A stretch of DNA of 64,000 nt from positions 124,001 to 188,000 of the forward strand of contig JABSRP010000015.1 in the NCBI GenBank assembly GCA_013215145.1, in the 5' to 3' direction. Under the pieces are notes generated by a model. The model saw only the letters and a program-made list of their open reading frames with translations. It was not told the origin of the DNA and searched no databases. The number at the start of each line of letters is the position of its first letter. Position 1 is the stretch's first letter. The stretch is from Pseudobacteriovorax sp. GTDB taxonomy: Bacteria > Bdellovibrionota_B > Oligoflexia > Oligoflexales > Oligoflexaceae. Made by a program: the position numbers and the translations under genes. Below are positions 35,514 through 43,850 of the stretch, in pieces.

Positions 35514-36239
35514 TTACTGCCAGGAATTCGCGTCCTGAGAGCGTCCCACAGGTTCCGGTGAAAGCTGACTGATTCTCACATATCCACGATTAGGTAGATT
35601 TGCCCATTCGCCTTCAATGGTCGCTAAGCACGGCGCTCCTTGCTCGAGGCTACCAACCGTGGACCCTTCTGGCGAGTCCTTTAATTCCGCTCCACCCGGT
35701 AGCACGTAATAGACCTTCGCGTCGGAAGCATCGAAGCTTGCAGGAGCGGCAGCTGGTTGTGGCGCTTCCGCGATATCGGTGGGTATTGTCTCCAGCGGGG
35801 CAGATTCTGGAATGCCCGATGGTGGTGCCGATTCAGCAATGGTCGCATCGGTATTGTTTTGAGAGATGAGTCCATTGAGTTCATCGATACCAGCGATGTT
35901 CTCATTGGCTGGAATGGCAGCATTATTCGCTAGCCCTTCGTTCTGGATATTATCTGGTACACCTAGGCCTTCAGCGCCTAAGATTCCCGATTCGTTGTTT
36001 GCGAGATTATTGATACCCTGATTCTCTGCAAGATTTGAGGCGTCGTTTTCCTCTTGATCTCCATCCTGATCTTCGTATTGCTCATCTTCTTGATCTTCGT
36101 CTCCTTGCTCAAATTCTTCGTCACCTTCGATCTCATCCACTTGTTGCTCATCATCACCGCTAAACAAGGCGCATCCTTGAGTGAAGTAGGCGGAAGTCAA
36201 AAACAAAGTCGCCCATAGTAAATACCTATTGATTTTCAT
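35514..36239 (-). CDS. Acidic lipoprotein with C-terminal SH3-like domain
   Basis: 241 residues. The signal peptide MKINRYLLWATLFLTSAYFTQGC ends at a lipobox. An extreme run of Asp, Glu and Gln follows (residues 27-65), then an Asn- and Ala-rich linker with repeated N-E-N and L-A-N elements. The last 60 residues (VYYVLPGGAELKDSPEGSTVGSLEQGAPCLATIEGEWANLPNRGYV) form an SH3b-type cell-wall binding module with a single Cys. Such proteins often bind peptidoglycan. A matching terminator lies downstream. Function is otherwise unknown. Confidence 0.75.
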   Translation of the reverse strand: MKINRYLLWATLFLTSAYFTQGCALFSGDDEQQVDEIEGDEEFEQGDEDQEDEQYEDQDGDQEENDASNLAENQGINNLANNESGILGAEGLGVPDNIQNEGLANNAAIPANENIAGIDELNGLISQNNTDATIAESAPPSGIPESAPLETIPTDIAEAPQPAAAPASFDASDAKVYYVLPGGAELKDSPEGSTVGSLEQGAPCLATIEGEWANLPNRGYVRISQLSPEPVGRSQDANSWQ

Positions 36240-36470
36240 AATAGTGACCTTTCAGATATGGCAGTCATAAACACTTGGTTTTCCAACCTTTCGGATAAAA
36301 CTTACTCCAGCCCATCCTTGCCTAGGTAACACATTGAAATAATGAAGTTAAAAAAAATACTGCGGCGAGTTTTCGAAAATAATCAGATGACGTCGATTTA
36401 GTTTTAACAGCCAAGATAAAATTGGTAGAGTTTCGATGGAGTCAAATTTACCAAGAATTTAGGATGACTA

Positions 36471-37496
36471 ATGACAATTCACTCCCCTTGGGGATCAGAA
36501 CAGACAGAGTATTTTTATGAACTAACTCCTGAAAAAATTTTGGACGCCTTGGAGCAGTCACTTGGTGTGAGATGTACGGGACGGACTTTTGCTCACAATA
36601 GTATGGAAAATAGAGTCTACGAACTAGAGATCGAAATCGATGACGAGGTTTCATCCCCATATGAAAGGCAGCGAATCGTCAAATTTTACCGACCAGCGCG
36701 GTGGAGTGAGACGCAAATATTAGATGAGCATCGGTTTCTATTAGCGCTAAAAGAGTCTGATATTCCCGTGGTAGCCCCAATTCCGCTTTTGGATGGTAAA
36801 ACGCTTCACAACTTGCCGGAATTAAATCTTAGGTACACGGTTTTTCCAAAAATAGGAGGACGGGCGCCTAGTGAGTTGGATGGTAGTCAATTGCAGCAGC
36901 TCGGGCGTTTGTTGGCCCGTATGCACAATGTGGGGGCAAGTATGGGGGATACCTCTCGTATTCAACTGACCTCGGCCAACTACGGGATTGCGAATCTTCA
37001 AGTACTTAAAGACGGAGGTTTTATTCCGCCCCACTTCGAACGTCGATTCGAGGATGTTGTGGTGGCCATCAGCGAGTTAGCTGATCCCTTATTGAAACAA
37101 GCTGAGTGTATTCAGATTCACGGCGATTGCCATCTTGGAAATTTGCTTTGGGGGCAGGCAGGCCCTTTTTGGGTCGACTTCGATGATTCAGTCATGGGGC
37201 CTCCCATTCAGGATCTATGGCTTATGATCCTAGGTAGGAGTGATGTCCATAAAGCACAAATGCGTGAGCTGATACGTGGCTATGAGGTTATGCGTGAGTT
37301 TGATTGGGATACTTTATCCTTGATTGAACCGCTACGTGGTCTACGTATGATTCACTTCGTAGGCTGGACAGCAAAACGGTTTGAAGACCCCGCCTTCAAA
37401 CATGCGTTTCCGGGTTTTGGTACTGAAAAATACTGGCAAGAGCAGGTTCAAGATTTGGAGGATCAGCTCTCTCACATGGTGAAGCCCATCTGGTAG
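36471..37496 (+). CDS. srkA: Stress response kinase A
   Basis: 341 residues of the aminoglycoside-phosphotransferase-like fold. MTIHSPWG, LTPEKILDALEQSLGVRCTGR, ALNSYENRVY-like N-S-M-E-N-R-V-Y, and the catalytic stretch QIHGDCHLGNLLWG followed by FWVDFDDSVMGPPIQDLWLM all match SrkA (YihE/RdoA), which phosphorylates Ser/Thr proteins and counters stress-induced death in E. coli. Length is close to the E. coli enzyme (328). AGGA lies 6 nt before ATG 36471. It is monocistronic and convergent with nadA. Confidence 0.9.
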   Translation: MTIHSPWGSEQTEYFYELTPEKILDALEQSLGVRCTGRTFAHNSMENRVYELEIEIDDEVSSPYERQRIVKFYRPARWSETQILDEHRFLLALKESDIPVVAPIPLLDGKTLHNLPELNLRYTVFPKIGGRAPSELDGSQLQQLGRLLARMHNVGASMGDTSRIQLTSANYGIANLQVLKDGGFIPPHFERRFEDVVVAISELADPLLKQAECIQIHGDCHLGNLLWGQAGPFWVDFDDSVMGPPIQDLWLMILGRSDVHKAQMRELIRGYEVMREFDWDTLSLIEPLRGLRMIHFVGWTAKRFEDPAFKHAFPGFGTEKYWQEQVQDLEDQLSHMVKPIW

Positions 37497-37543
37497 GGTA
37501 GGCTCAAGGCCCATCAAATGGGATGGCGGCTCCACGTTAGACG

Positions 37544-38590
37544 CTAGTGAATCTCCATCATGCGATCGATGGAGGCCTTTGCCTTAGCAGCAATCTCTGC
37601 ATCTACTTGTATTTCGTAGCGGGTTTGCAAAAGCGCTTGCTTGGTGTCTTCAAGAGTGATTTGAGCCATGTGTGGGCATCGATGGCTGCATAGCCTCAAG
37701 ACATTTTCTTGCCGGGTTTCCGCAATGATATTATCGGCCATAGAGCATTCTGTGAGTAGCAGTAGGTGCTCAGCATCCACATCCTTGACATACTTGATCA
37801 TGGCGGATGTACTCCCAGAAAAATCTGCCGCCGCAGCAACCTCCGGAGGGCACTCTGGATGAGCTAATACAACAACATTGGGGTGCTGAGCTCTAACATC
37901 GGCAATATCATCGACAGTAAATCGATCGTGGACCTCGCACTTTCCTGGCCAACCGATAAAGGCCTGTTCAAGCTGTTGGCCACTGGTGAATTCATTGGTT
38001 TCTAGGTTTCGGTTCGGAACAATGATGTTTTTACCAGTCTCGCGAGCGACATTACGGGCTAGGTATTCGTCTGGAATAAATATGACACGATCAGCATCTA
38101 AAGAGGCAACGACTTTTGCTGCATTCCCAGAAGTACAACAGATGTCCGTCTCGGCCTTAACGTCGGCATTCGAATTGATGTAGGTAACGACCGGTGCGCC
38201 AGGGTACATCTTTTTTAATTTGCGGACGTCATTTGCTGTTATGGATGACGCTAGCGAGCATCCCGCCTTCTGCGAAGGAATTAATACCGTGCGGTCTGGA
38301 TTAAGGATTTTGGCTGTCTCAGCCATAAATTCAACGCCGCAAAAGACGACAATATCTGACTCTGCCTCTTTGGCTCTGTGGCAGAGTTCGAGGGAGTCTC
38401 CTGTATAGTCGGCCACACCATGGTACAGGGCTGGCTCCATGTAGTTATGACCTAGTATGATGGCATTCTTTTCGCGCTTTAACTGATTGATTTCCGCAAC
38501 CAATTCGGCTTTTTGTTTGATTTCAAAATCCGGAATTAAGCCAGAAAGTTTATTTTGAAGAATTTGATAGGTCTGAGCGGCGGTTTCCAT
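37544..38590 (-). CDS. nadA: Quinolinate synthase
   Basis: 348 residues of NadA, which condenses iminoaspartate with dihydroxyacetone phosphate to give quinolinate, the entry to NAD synthesis, using a [4Fe-4S] cluster held by three cysteines. Conserved motifs: ILGHNYMEP, DYTGDSLELCHRA, VVFCGVEFMAETAKIL, CCTSGNA and CSHRCPHM near the end. The AGGAG ribosome binding site is 5 nt before ATG 38590 and lies inside a strong hairpin (38594-38629), so translation may be controlled by RNA structure. nadB and nadC are not in this window. Confidence 0.96.
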   Translation of the reverse strand: METAAQTYQILQNKLSGLIPDFEIKQKAELVAEINQLKREKNAIILGHNYMEPALYHGVADYTGDSLELCHRAKEAESDIVVFCGVEFMAETAKILNPDRTVLIPSQKAGCSLASSITANDVRKLKKMYPGAPVVTYINSNADVKAETDICCTSGNAAKVVASLDADRVIFIPDEYLARNVARETGKNIIVPNRNLETNEFTSGQQLEQAFIGWPGKCEVHDRFTVDDIADVRAQHPNVVVLAHPECPPEVAAAADFSGSTSAMIKYVKDVDAEHLLLLTECSMADNIIAETRQENVLRLCSHRCPHMAQITLEDTKQALLQTRYEIQVDAEIAAKAKASIDRMMEIH

Positions 38591-38593
38591 AAG

Positions 38594-38629
38594 AACTCCT
38601 GTGCTTCAAGTCTGCGAAACACAGGAGTT
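38594..38629 (-). promoter_or_regulatory. Hairpin sequestering the nadA ribosome binding site
   Basis: On the minus-strand RNA, AACUCCUGUGUUUC pairs with GAAGCACAGGAGUU: 14 bp with one G-U wobble and an 8-nt loop. The AGGAG Shine-Dalgarno sequence is in the 3' arm, 5 nt before the nadA start. This is the usual layout for translation-inhibiting leader structures. It does not resemble a terminator because no T tract precedes the ATG. Confidence 0.75.
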
Positions 38630-38655
38630 TTGCGGATTTCTTAGAAAAGTTCAAC

Positions 38656-38688
38656 AGGAACCTAGTCACCTGATGGTGTTAGGCTCCT
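38656..38688 (-). terminator. Hairpin between the 38.7-kb gene and nadA
   Basis: On the minus strand AGGAGCCUA pairs with UAGGUUCCU (one G-U pair), plus an inner CACC/GGUG stem across a 1x2 internal loop and an AUCA loop. It begins 11 bp after the stop of the secreted protein gene and is followed by GUUGAACUUUUC. It is either that gene's terminator or an upstream element of the nadA leader. Confidence 0.55.
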
Positions 38689-38698
38689 ATTTTGGCAG

Positions 38699-39217
38699 CT
38701 ATTCGAGGGTGAATGTGTAGGTTCTTCGACCTACGGTCATGCTTCCTTCGAAGCTTTCCACAAGACTGCCACCAACATTGATGACTTTCATCTCGCCCTC
38801 AAGTCGAATGATTTGGTTGCCACTATTGCCCATGACAATCCTTTGACGACCTAAGCGATTATCATCGATAGAGCATACAGTTGTTAGGCTATAGTCTCTT
38901 CCTTTGATTGTTAGGGAACCAACAACTGGGAAAGCGTCGTACCCAATATCGCATGTTGCGAGGGTGTTGGATCGCGACGGAATTTCGGCTGATTCAGAGC
39001 GCCTTGTAGTACCAATGATGTCTAGACCAGTTCTAACTGTATCTTGAAAAACAACCTCTATAGGGACCTCTCGGGAATTGGATGCTGATTCTAATGCTAA
39101 GCCACTCATGCCAAAAGGCAAGGTGCCATCACCAAAAGGAAGGGTTCCGTCTCCTCCAAAAACGCTAGTGCTAAGTAGTAGCACTGAACTAGCAAGTGCT
39201 TGTTTAATAAACTTCAT
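38699..39217 (-). CDS. Secreted protein with GDGTLPF repeat near its N-terminus
   Basis: 172 residues with a signal peptide MKFIKQALASSVLLLSTSVFG. Directly after it, two copies of G-D-G-T-L-P-F (encoded by two diverged 21-bp units) precede GMSGLALESASNS. The remainder is beta-like with a cysteine pair (LATCDIGYDAFPVVGS and LTTVCSIDD) and a final YTFTLE. No family was recognised. It ends 108 bp upstream of nadA. Confidence 0.65.
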   Translation of the reverse strand: MKFIKQALASSVLLLSTSVFGGDGTLPFGDGTLPFGMSGLALESASNSREVPIEVVFQDTVRTGLDIIGTTRRSESAEIPSRSNTLATCDIGYDAFPVVGSLTIKGRDYSLTTVCSIDDNRLGRQRIVMGNSGNQIIRLEGEMKVINVGGSLVESFEGSMTVGRRTYTFTLE

Positions 39218-39254
39218 CGTATCCTCCGCAAAAAAGCCAAAGTTGGGCGCTCAC

Positions 39255-40361
39255 CTACATATGAGCAAATCGTTCAGTCTCACTTTGAGTCGTGGGCAGA
39301 CTCTTTTCACTCAATTCATTATTACGCTCTTTGGAAGCTAATTTATAGCCGAATCTTCCAGAAAGCAAACAAATCGGCTGGTTCTCGTAAGGTTCAATGA
39401 GGGCTCGGATTCGTCTAGCTAAATCAAAGATCCTAGGGTCATGAGTTCTGGCTTTGTAATTCTGATCCGGCCAAAGGTGGCAGGCAATTTCTTGTTTTGA
39501 AACAAAGCCAGGTTTTCTATGCAAGTATTCAAGAAAATTATAAATCAAAGGTTTGTCATGCAGTGGAATCCACTTGCCCAAAACCGCAATGCGCTTGAAT
39601 TCATGATCAAATTGCAATGGTGACGAAAGAGAAAAGTTTACGTCCTTAAATTGCTCATTAACCAAGTATGTTAGATAAACTGACTCATTAGTATCGAGAT
39701 AGCAATTGAGCATATCCAAGGATACCTCTAGAGATTCGAGCTTACCAATTTCTTGAAACATTGAAGACAGGCCATACAAGCTCTTAATGATGAAATAATT
39801 CCAGTTCTTCGCAATCGATGCTTTGATCACATCGTAGAAGATTCTCTGAGCTGAGGGAACGTCGTTATCGAAAAGATAAGCTACGTTTGCCTTGATAAGC
39901 TGGTAGCTCAACGACTGGTCGAGAGGAACGATGTCAAGCATCTCCTCTAGCTCATTTAGGAGTCTTTTGATTTCCGTGCTCTTGTTAATGGAGTAGTAGG
40001 CATTAGCAAGTCCGAGGATCGCTTTGAAGTAATCAATCACAGACTCACTTTTGTCGGCTAGTAGGCGAAATAACCTAACTGATTTTTCCCACTCTTTATC
40101 GCTGTAATGAAGCTTTGCCATAACGTACAGGTAGAAGTCTGATTGCTTCTCCTCGTGTTCAGTCAAGCTTTTGAGTAAGGCTTTTGCTTCGTCCACTTGA
40201 TGCATTTCAAAAAGCGCCTGCGACTTATATAGCTGTAGTTTGAAAAAGCTATCCGAATCTGGTTCTTGTTTAAGCGACATGTCGACTGCGTCAACGACAG
40301 CCCTAAACTCACATTGGTAGCAAAGGTCTTTAATCCGATCTATCGATTCTGCCTGGTTCAT
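39255..40361 (-). CDS. TPR-like protein with C-terminal OmpR-type winged helix
   Basis: The start is placed at ATG 40361 (MNQAESIDRIKD) because GGGA lies 7 nt upstream; ATG 40376 and a longer frame to 40409 are possible. The first 260 residues resemble TPR-like helical repeats (AFRAVVDAVDMSL, YKSQALFEMHQVDEAKALL, LFRLLADKSESVIDYFKAILGLANAYYSINKS). The last 90 residues form a PhoB/OmpR winged helix: LHDKPLIYNFLEYLHRKPGFVSKQEIACHLWP, then YALA-like RIRALIEPYENQPICLLSGRFGYKL. The order is the reverse of SARP regulators. It is probably a DNA-binding regulator with a protein-sensing N-terminus; target unknown. Confidence 0.75.
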   Translation of the reverse strand: MNQAESIDRIKDLCYQCEFRAVVDAVDMSLKQEPDSDSFFKLQLYKSQALFEMHQVDEAKALLKSLTEHEEKQSDFYLYVMAKLHYSDKEWEKSVRLFRLLADKSESVIDYFKAILGLANAYYSINKSTEIKRLLNELEEMLDIVPLDQSLSYQLIKANVAYLFDNDVPSAQRIFYDVIKASIAKNWNYFIIKSLYGLSSMFQEIGKLESLEVSLDMLNCYLDTNESVYLTYLVNEQFKDVNFSLSSPLQFDHEFKRIAVLGKWIPLHDKPLIYNFLEYLHRKPGFVSKQEIACHLWPDQNYKARTHDPRIFDLARRIRALIEPYENQPICLLSGRFGYKLASKERNNELSEKSLPTTQSETERFAHM

Positions 40362-40403
40362 GCAGTATCCCATCATGATTGTTTGCAAGTACTCCAGACG
40401 AAT

Positions 40404-40416
40404 GCACAAACTGTGC
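40404..40416 (-). promoter_or_regulatory. Perfect dyad upstream of the TPR regulator
   Basis: GCACA-AAC-TGTGC, 5+3+5, lies 43-55 nt upstream of the chosen start codon. A winged-helix protein commonly binds such sites, so autoregulation is possible, but this is speculative. Confidence 0.3.
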
Positions 40417-40542
40417 CTGCAAAATATAATTGTTTAGTTATAGTTTTTTGTCTGGACGTACTAGATTTCATGATTAGTAAATCAAAATGCCGGTCTCATA
40501 ATGATACCAATTCACGCAATATGTTACTGCTTAGTCTTAATG

Positions 40543-40548
40543 TATAAT
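40543..40548 (+). promoter_or_regulatory. -10 box TATAAT before the DUF420 gene
   Basis: A perfect TATAAT hexamer about 55 bp upstream of ATG 40604, preceded directly by TG. No good -35 hexamer at 16-18 bp was found, so it may depend on an activator. Confidence 0.4.
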
Positions 40549-40603
40549 AGCTAACTTTTTTTAACTTCTATACTGTGGGCGGTCATCAACAGGAGGTTGT
40601 CAT

Positions 40604-41071
40604 ATGCTTGAACAAGGATTTTTGGGGACGCGCGCACCGCTGATATTGGATATTATTGCCGTCATGTTGGTCTTAGTGATTTTACTACAGGGATTCAGCA
40701 TCTATCTCGTCAAGCGGAGAGCGTATAACTGGCACAAAAGAATCCAGTTGGGTATCGGTTACGGTATGGGGGCGCTGCTAATCTGGTTTGAGGTACAAAT
40801 GAGGCTAGTGGGGTGGCGTCATCTAGCCGAAGACTCTGAGTATTTTGATACTTACCTATATCCAGTTTTGTTGCTTCATTTGGTTTTTGCTATCCCAACA
40901 TTTTTACTGTGGATTGTGACGATTTATGGGGCTTTGAAAAATTTTTCCAAGCCACCAAAACCTTCTAAATATAGTATGATACACAAGAGACTAGGAAAGA
41001 TTTCATTAATCTTTTCAAGTGGTACGATCGTGACTGCTTGGCTATTCTACTGGTTGGCCTTCGTCAGTTGA
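40604..41071 (+). CDS. DUF420 membrane protein
   Basis: 155 residues with four predicted membrane helices. DUF420 features include the early R-A-P-L-x-L-D-I segment, IYLVKRRAYNWHKRIQLGIGYGM, and H-x-R-L-G-K-I near the end. In other bacteria such proteins are often beside cytochrome oxidase assembly genes, but here the next gene encodes an FHA protein. AGGAGG lies 7 nt before ATG 40604. A -10 box is visible upstream. Function unknown. Confidence 0.8.
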   Translation: MLEQGFLGTRAPLILDIIAVMLVLVILLQGFSIYLVKRRAYNWHKRIQLGIGYGMGALLIWFEVQMRLVGWRHLAEDSEYFDTYLYPVLLLHLVFAIPTFLLWIVTIYGALKNFSKPPKPSKYSMIHKRLGKISLIFSSGTIVTAWLFYWLAFVS

Positions 41072-41104
41072 TACATAAGTCTAAGTGTGAGGATCCTTAC
41101 GGGC

Positions 41105-41836
41105 ATGGCACAAGTAAAGTCCAAGAAAGAAAAGCGCGGAGTGTTGGTTTGTGTATCAGGAAAACGAAAAGATGAAATTGTAAAATTACGGCGCGATAAT
41201 ACGATTTTTGGTCGAGAAAAGGCTGATATTATCGTCAGTGATGCTGAAGTTTCTGCCACCCATTGCCAAATCCAAAACATCGAGGATAGCTATCACATCT
41301 TTGATATGAACAGTAGTAACGGTACCTACATCAACGGTGAGAGGATCGTTAAAGCTAAACTCAAAGAAGGTGACGTCATCGAGATTGGCAAAACAAGCTT
41401 TCGCTTTGCCTTGGAAGACGAAAAAAACGTGCGGCATATTCCAACTCTTTTTACATCCAGTAGTCAAAAGTCAAAAGACCGGACCCACAGTCTGGTGGAT
41501 ACCTTGATTGAAGACGAATTGAATTCGGCCAAGCATGTCCAATTCATTATCAAAGTTGAATATGGTGATGGACGTAAGGAAGTTATTGAGTTGCAGCAAA
41601 AGGTAGCCTTTATTGGGCGGGCGTCAAGCTTCGGTCACTTCGATCAAGATACAGAGATCTCCCGTAAACACCTTATGATCAAATTAAACGATACCGGTGA
41701 GATTTTTGTCGAGGATCAGGGGTCCACGAACGGTTCGTTTATTAATGGCGAAAAGATTAGTGGCATGCATCTTGTCAAGCCGGAGGATATCCTTAAAGTG
41801 GGACGCTGCATTATCTCGATTTACCCGAAGATTTAG
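41105..41836 (+). CDS. Protein with two FHA domains
   Basis: The start is placed at ATG 41105, with GAGGA about 10 nt upstream; a GTG at 41087 in frame is possible. Two forkhead-associated modules: FGREKADIIVSDAEVSATHCQI...NSSNGTYING (about 30-105) and FIGRASSFGHFDQDTEISRKHLMI...QGSTNGSFING (about 160-240). FHA domains bind phosphothreonine and link Ser/Thr kinases to their clients. A Hanks kinase is encoded at 8.9 kb. The 3' end overlaps the convergent REC/PilZ gene by 26 bp. Confidence 0.9.
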   Translation: MAQVKSKKEKRGVLVCVSGKRKDEIVKLRRDNTIFGREKADIIVSDAEVSATHCQIQNIEDSYHIFDMNSSNGTYINGERIVKAKLKEGDVIEIGKTSFRFALEDEKNVRHIPTLFTSSSQKSKDRTHSLVDTLIEDELNSAKHVQFIIKVEYGDGRKEVIELQQKVAFIGRASSFGHFDQDTEISRKHLMIKLNDTGEIFVEDQGSTNGSFINGEKISGMHLVKPEDILKVGRCIISIYPKI

Positions 41837-43175
41837 ATGACCAATCCAAGCCTGTGAGACTTACCTTACAGGTTATCTCAAAGCCCTCGGCAGATTTGGC
41901 TCGTCCACTTATGACTTTCGCATAAAGTGTCCCCAAAGTTTGCTGTGATATTTTGATGAGACTGTACTTGGCCACCTCCCGACGCAGAGTCAAGCGTATC
42001 GTTGTCGGCCCATACTCATCTAAGTTTGCCTCAATAGAAACGTTGCCGTGAGAAAAACGATGTGCCGGGGAAATATAGATATTGGCCCCCGTGTCGTTGG
42101 TATGCGGGGGCAGATAGCTTTTGGCAACAAGATCGGCAAGGTTTTTCGGAATTTGCGGAAGGTCGTGAGTCACTCTTCCTCCAACAAAATTTGCGATTCT
42201 GCTGCTGCTTTTCTTCTGGGATCCAACAATGACAATTTCCGCCTCTTTCGGTAGATTTTGAACCATGGATTCCAAAACTGGGCGCTGTTCTGCCTCGCAT
42301 AACCTGTGCTCAATAAAGACTAAGTGAGGGGAAAAGTACTTGGGCTCATTAATGATACTCTGCTCTGTATCCATTGAGGTTCTGACGTAAAAGCTTTTTG
42401 TTCCCAGATGCCTAATAATAGCATTACGCAATGCGGGAGATTGGATCGCCAAAAAAATCCTCGGTTTGGAGCTGGTCTCTTTGCGTCTCAACTCTTCAAT
42501 GACCGCCGAGACTTTACCTGAATCGTCGGATGAAGCCATCCAATCGCACATCATACCAGATGAAAATCGATGAAGCAGATCCTTGGATTTGATTTGAGAT
42601 ACTGTCATCCCAAGGCTCTTGCATCCCATTTCTGAGGCCATAGGGCCAGCAAGATCAAATTCTCCTCCTTCAGGCATACGCAGGCTCGACTCAAGCTAGA
42701 TTTGATCTCCGTTGATCCAATTGATCCTTACGGGAATGGATACCCGGCATGGGTTAGGCTGTGCAAAAGGAGATAAAGGCTCACGTCCCATTCGTCTGCC
42801 CTCAAAATGAGAAGCGAAAAGAAATCGCGTCAACCACTGATCTTCTGGCAGACCGAAGGGAAGAATATCTTTAAAGCCCATGGACAGCGCCATTTCACTA
42901 GTGTCCGAGTTTGGTTGGTTTTGCGATAAGATAAGTCGCGATCCCTGTACGAGGGGGTTGTAAGAAAGATTATGCATGGAGGCGATTAGGTTGGTATCCT
43001 CGAAAGAATCATCGAGAACCACCACCTCAACACGGTCACCTAACAGTGCTTGGGAAATCTCATCAAAACTATGAAAAAACCTCACAAGAGCAGACTCTTG
43101 CAATAGAGTTTTGGCTCTTTTTTTATGCTCGTCTTTCAGTTCTTTCGTCAACCAAAAGACTCTGAGTTGCTCCAT
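41811..43175 (-). pseudogene. Double REC/PilZ-like gene split by an in-frame TAG codon
   Basis: Two frames, 42696-43175 and 41811-42677, lie in the same phase. Only one TAG (42698-42696) and six sense codons (LESSLR) separate GDQI from the ATG of the second. The join is plausible: the first frame ends in a PilZ start (RVSIPVRINWINGD) and the second opens with the expected GGEFDLAG-like PilZ continuation. Together about 454 residues: receiver-like 1-120, PilZ-like 140-260, receiver-like 270-370, then a third beta-rich domain. The second frame has no ribosome binding site. A sequencing error, recent amber mutation, or readthrough (TAG followed by C is a leaky context) all remain possible. Both halves look selectively intact. 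Confidence 0.7.
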
Positions 43176-43265
43176 AAAGTCTCCATTGAGGTTTCCTTTA
43201 GGAGGTATCGGAAAAATATTAAGTTATTTAATGATTTGGATCGTTATTCAAAGGTAAGGAAAGCT

Positions 43266-43309
43266 TTGAGATCAGACCTCGTGATGTCACACTGGCCTCG
43301 ATCTCAAGG
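43266..43309 (-). terminator. Long hairpin after the SRPBCC gene
   Basis: TTGAGATC (43266-43273) and GATCTCAA (43300-43307) form the outer stem, and an inner GTGA/TCAC stem caps it. It begins 17 bp after the stop of the minus-strand SRPBCC gene. It has no T tract but a C run follows on that strand; a transcript-end or regulatory hairpin is likely. Confidence 0.45.
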
Positions 43310-43325
43310 GGGGGAGATGTCTTAT

Positions 43326-43850
43326 CTAACCTTTGTTTCCATTTGCGGATTGAAGGCTGGATATAAACGACTGCTGCAAGGCTTCTACACCGACGACACG
43401 ATGAGCAATAAACCTTAAAAGCGGGTTAGGAATCGCCCCTGCTTCGCTAATAATGATTTGCGATGAGGTCTCTGAAGATGCTTTAATTTGAATCGTCAGC
43501 ACCACTTGAAATGGAGCGTCTTCTGAGGTGACCTCTCGTTTTAGAGTCGAGGTTTCCGGGTCCCAGCTTTGTCGAAAGCAGACATGCGAACCATTTTCAT
43601 AGACCTCTTTCCAACTGCATGTCTCAGAGGACTCATCTATTTCTACAGACGTGATCAACGGATTCCATTCAGTATATTTAACGGGATCAGTGAGGAGTTT
43701 CATGGTCTCGTCATAACCAAAGGGAAGATTTTCGGTTAACGTCACCGCATGATCGGATTCAATTTGGTTACCAATTGTAACAATGACAGCGATACCAGCC
43801 AACAGCAGTCCGGAAATGATACCTGCTACGATTAAAAAAATACGCATCAA
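43326..43850 (-). CDS. SRPBCC-family membrane-anchored protein
   Basis: 174 residues. One N-terminal helix (IFLIVAGIISGLLLAGIAVIVTIG) anchors a START-like domain: NLPFGYDETMKLLTDPVKYTEWNPLITSVEIDE and RFIAHRVVGVEALQQSFISSLQ. SRPBCC proteins bind hydrophobic ligands in a cavity; specificity cannot be predicted. Its ATG overlaps the stop of the DUF1820 gene by 4 bp, so the two are coupled. Located in the membrane with the domain on the outer side by charge. Confidence 0.78.
   Translation of the reverse strand: MMRIFLIVAGIISGLLLAGIAVIVTIGNQIESDHAVTLTENLPFGYDETMKLLTDPVKYTEWNPLITSVEIDESSETCSWKEVYENGSHVCFRQSWDPETSTLKREVTSEDAPFQVVLTIQIKASSETSSQIIISEAGAIPNPLLRFIAHRVVGVEALQQSFISSLQSANGNKG

Noticed and set aside
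42696..42698. TAG read as a special amino acid codon
   Set aside because: No pyrrolysine genes are seen in the window; nonsense mutation, error or readthrough is simpler.
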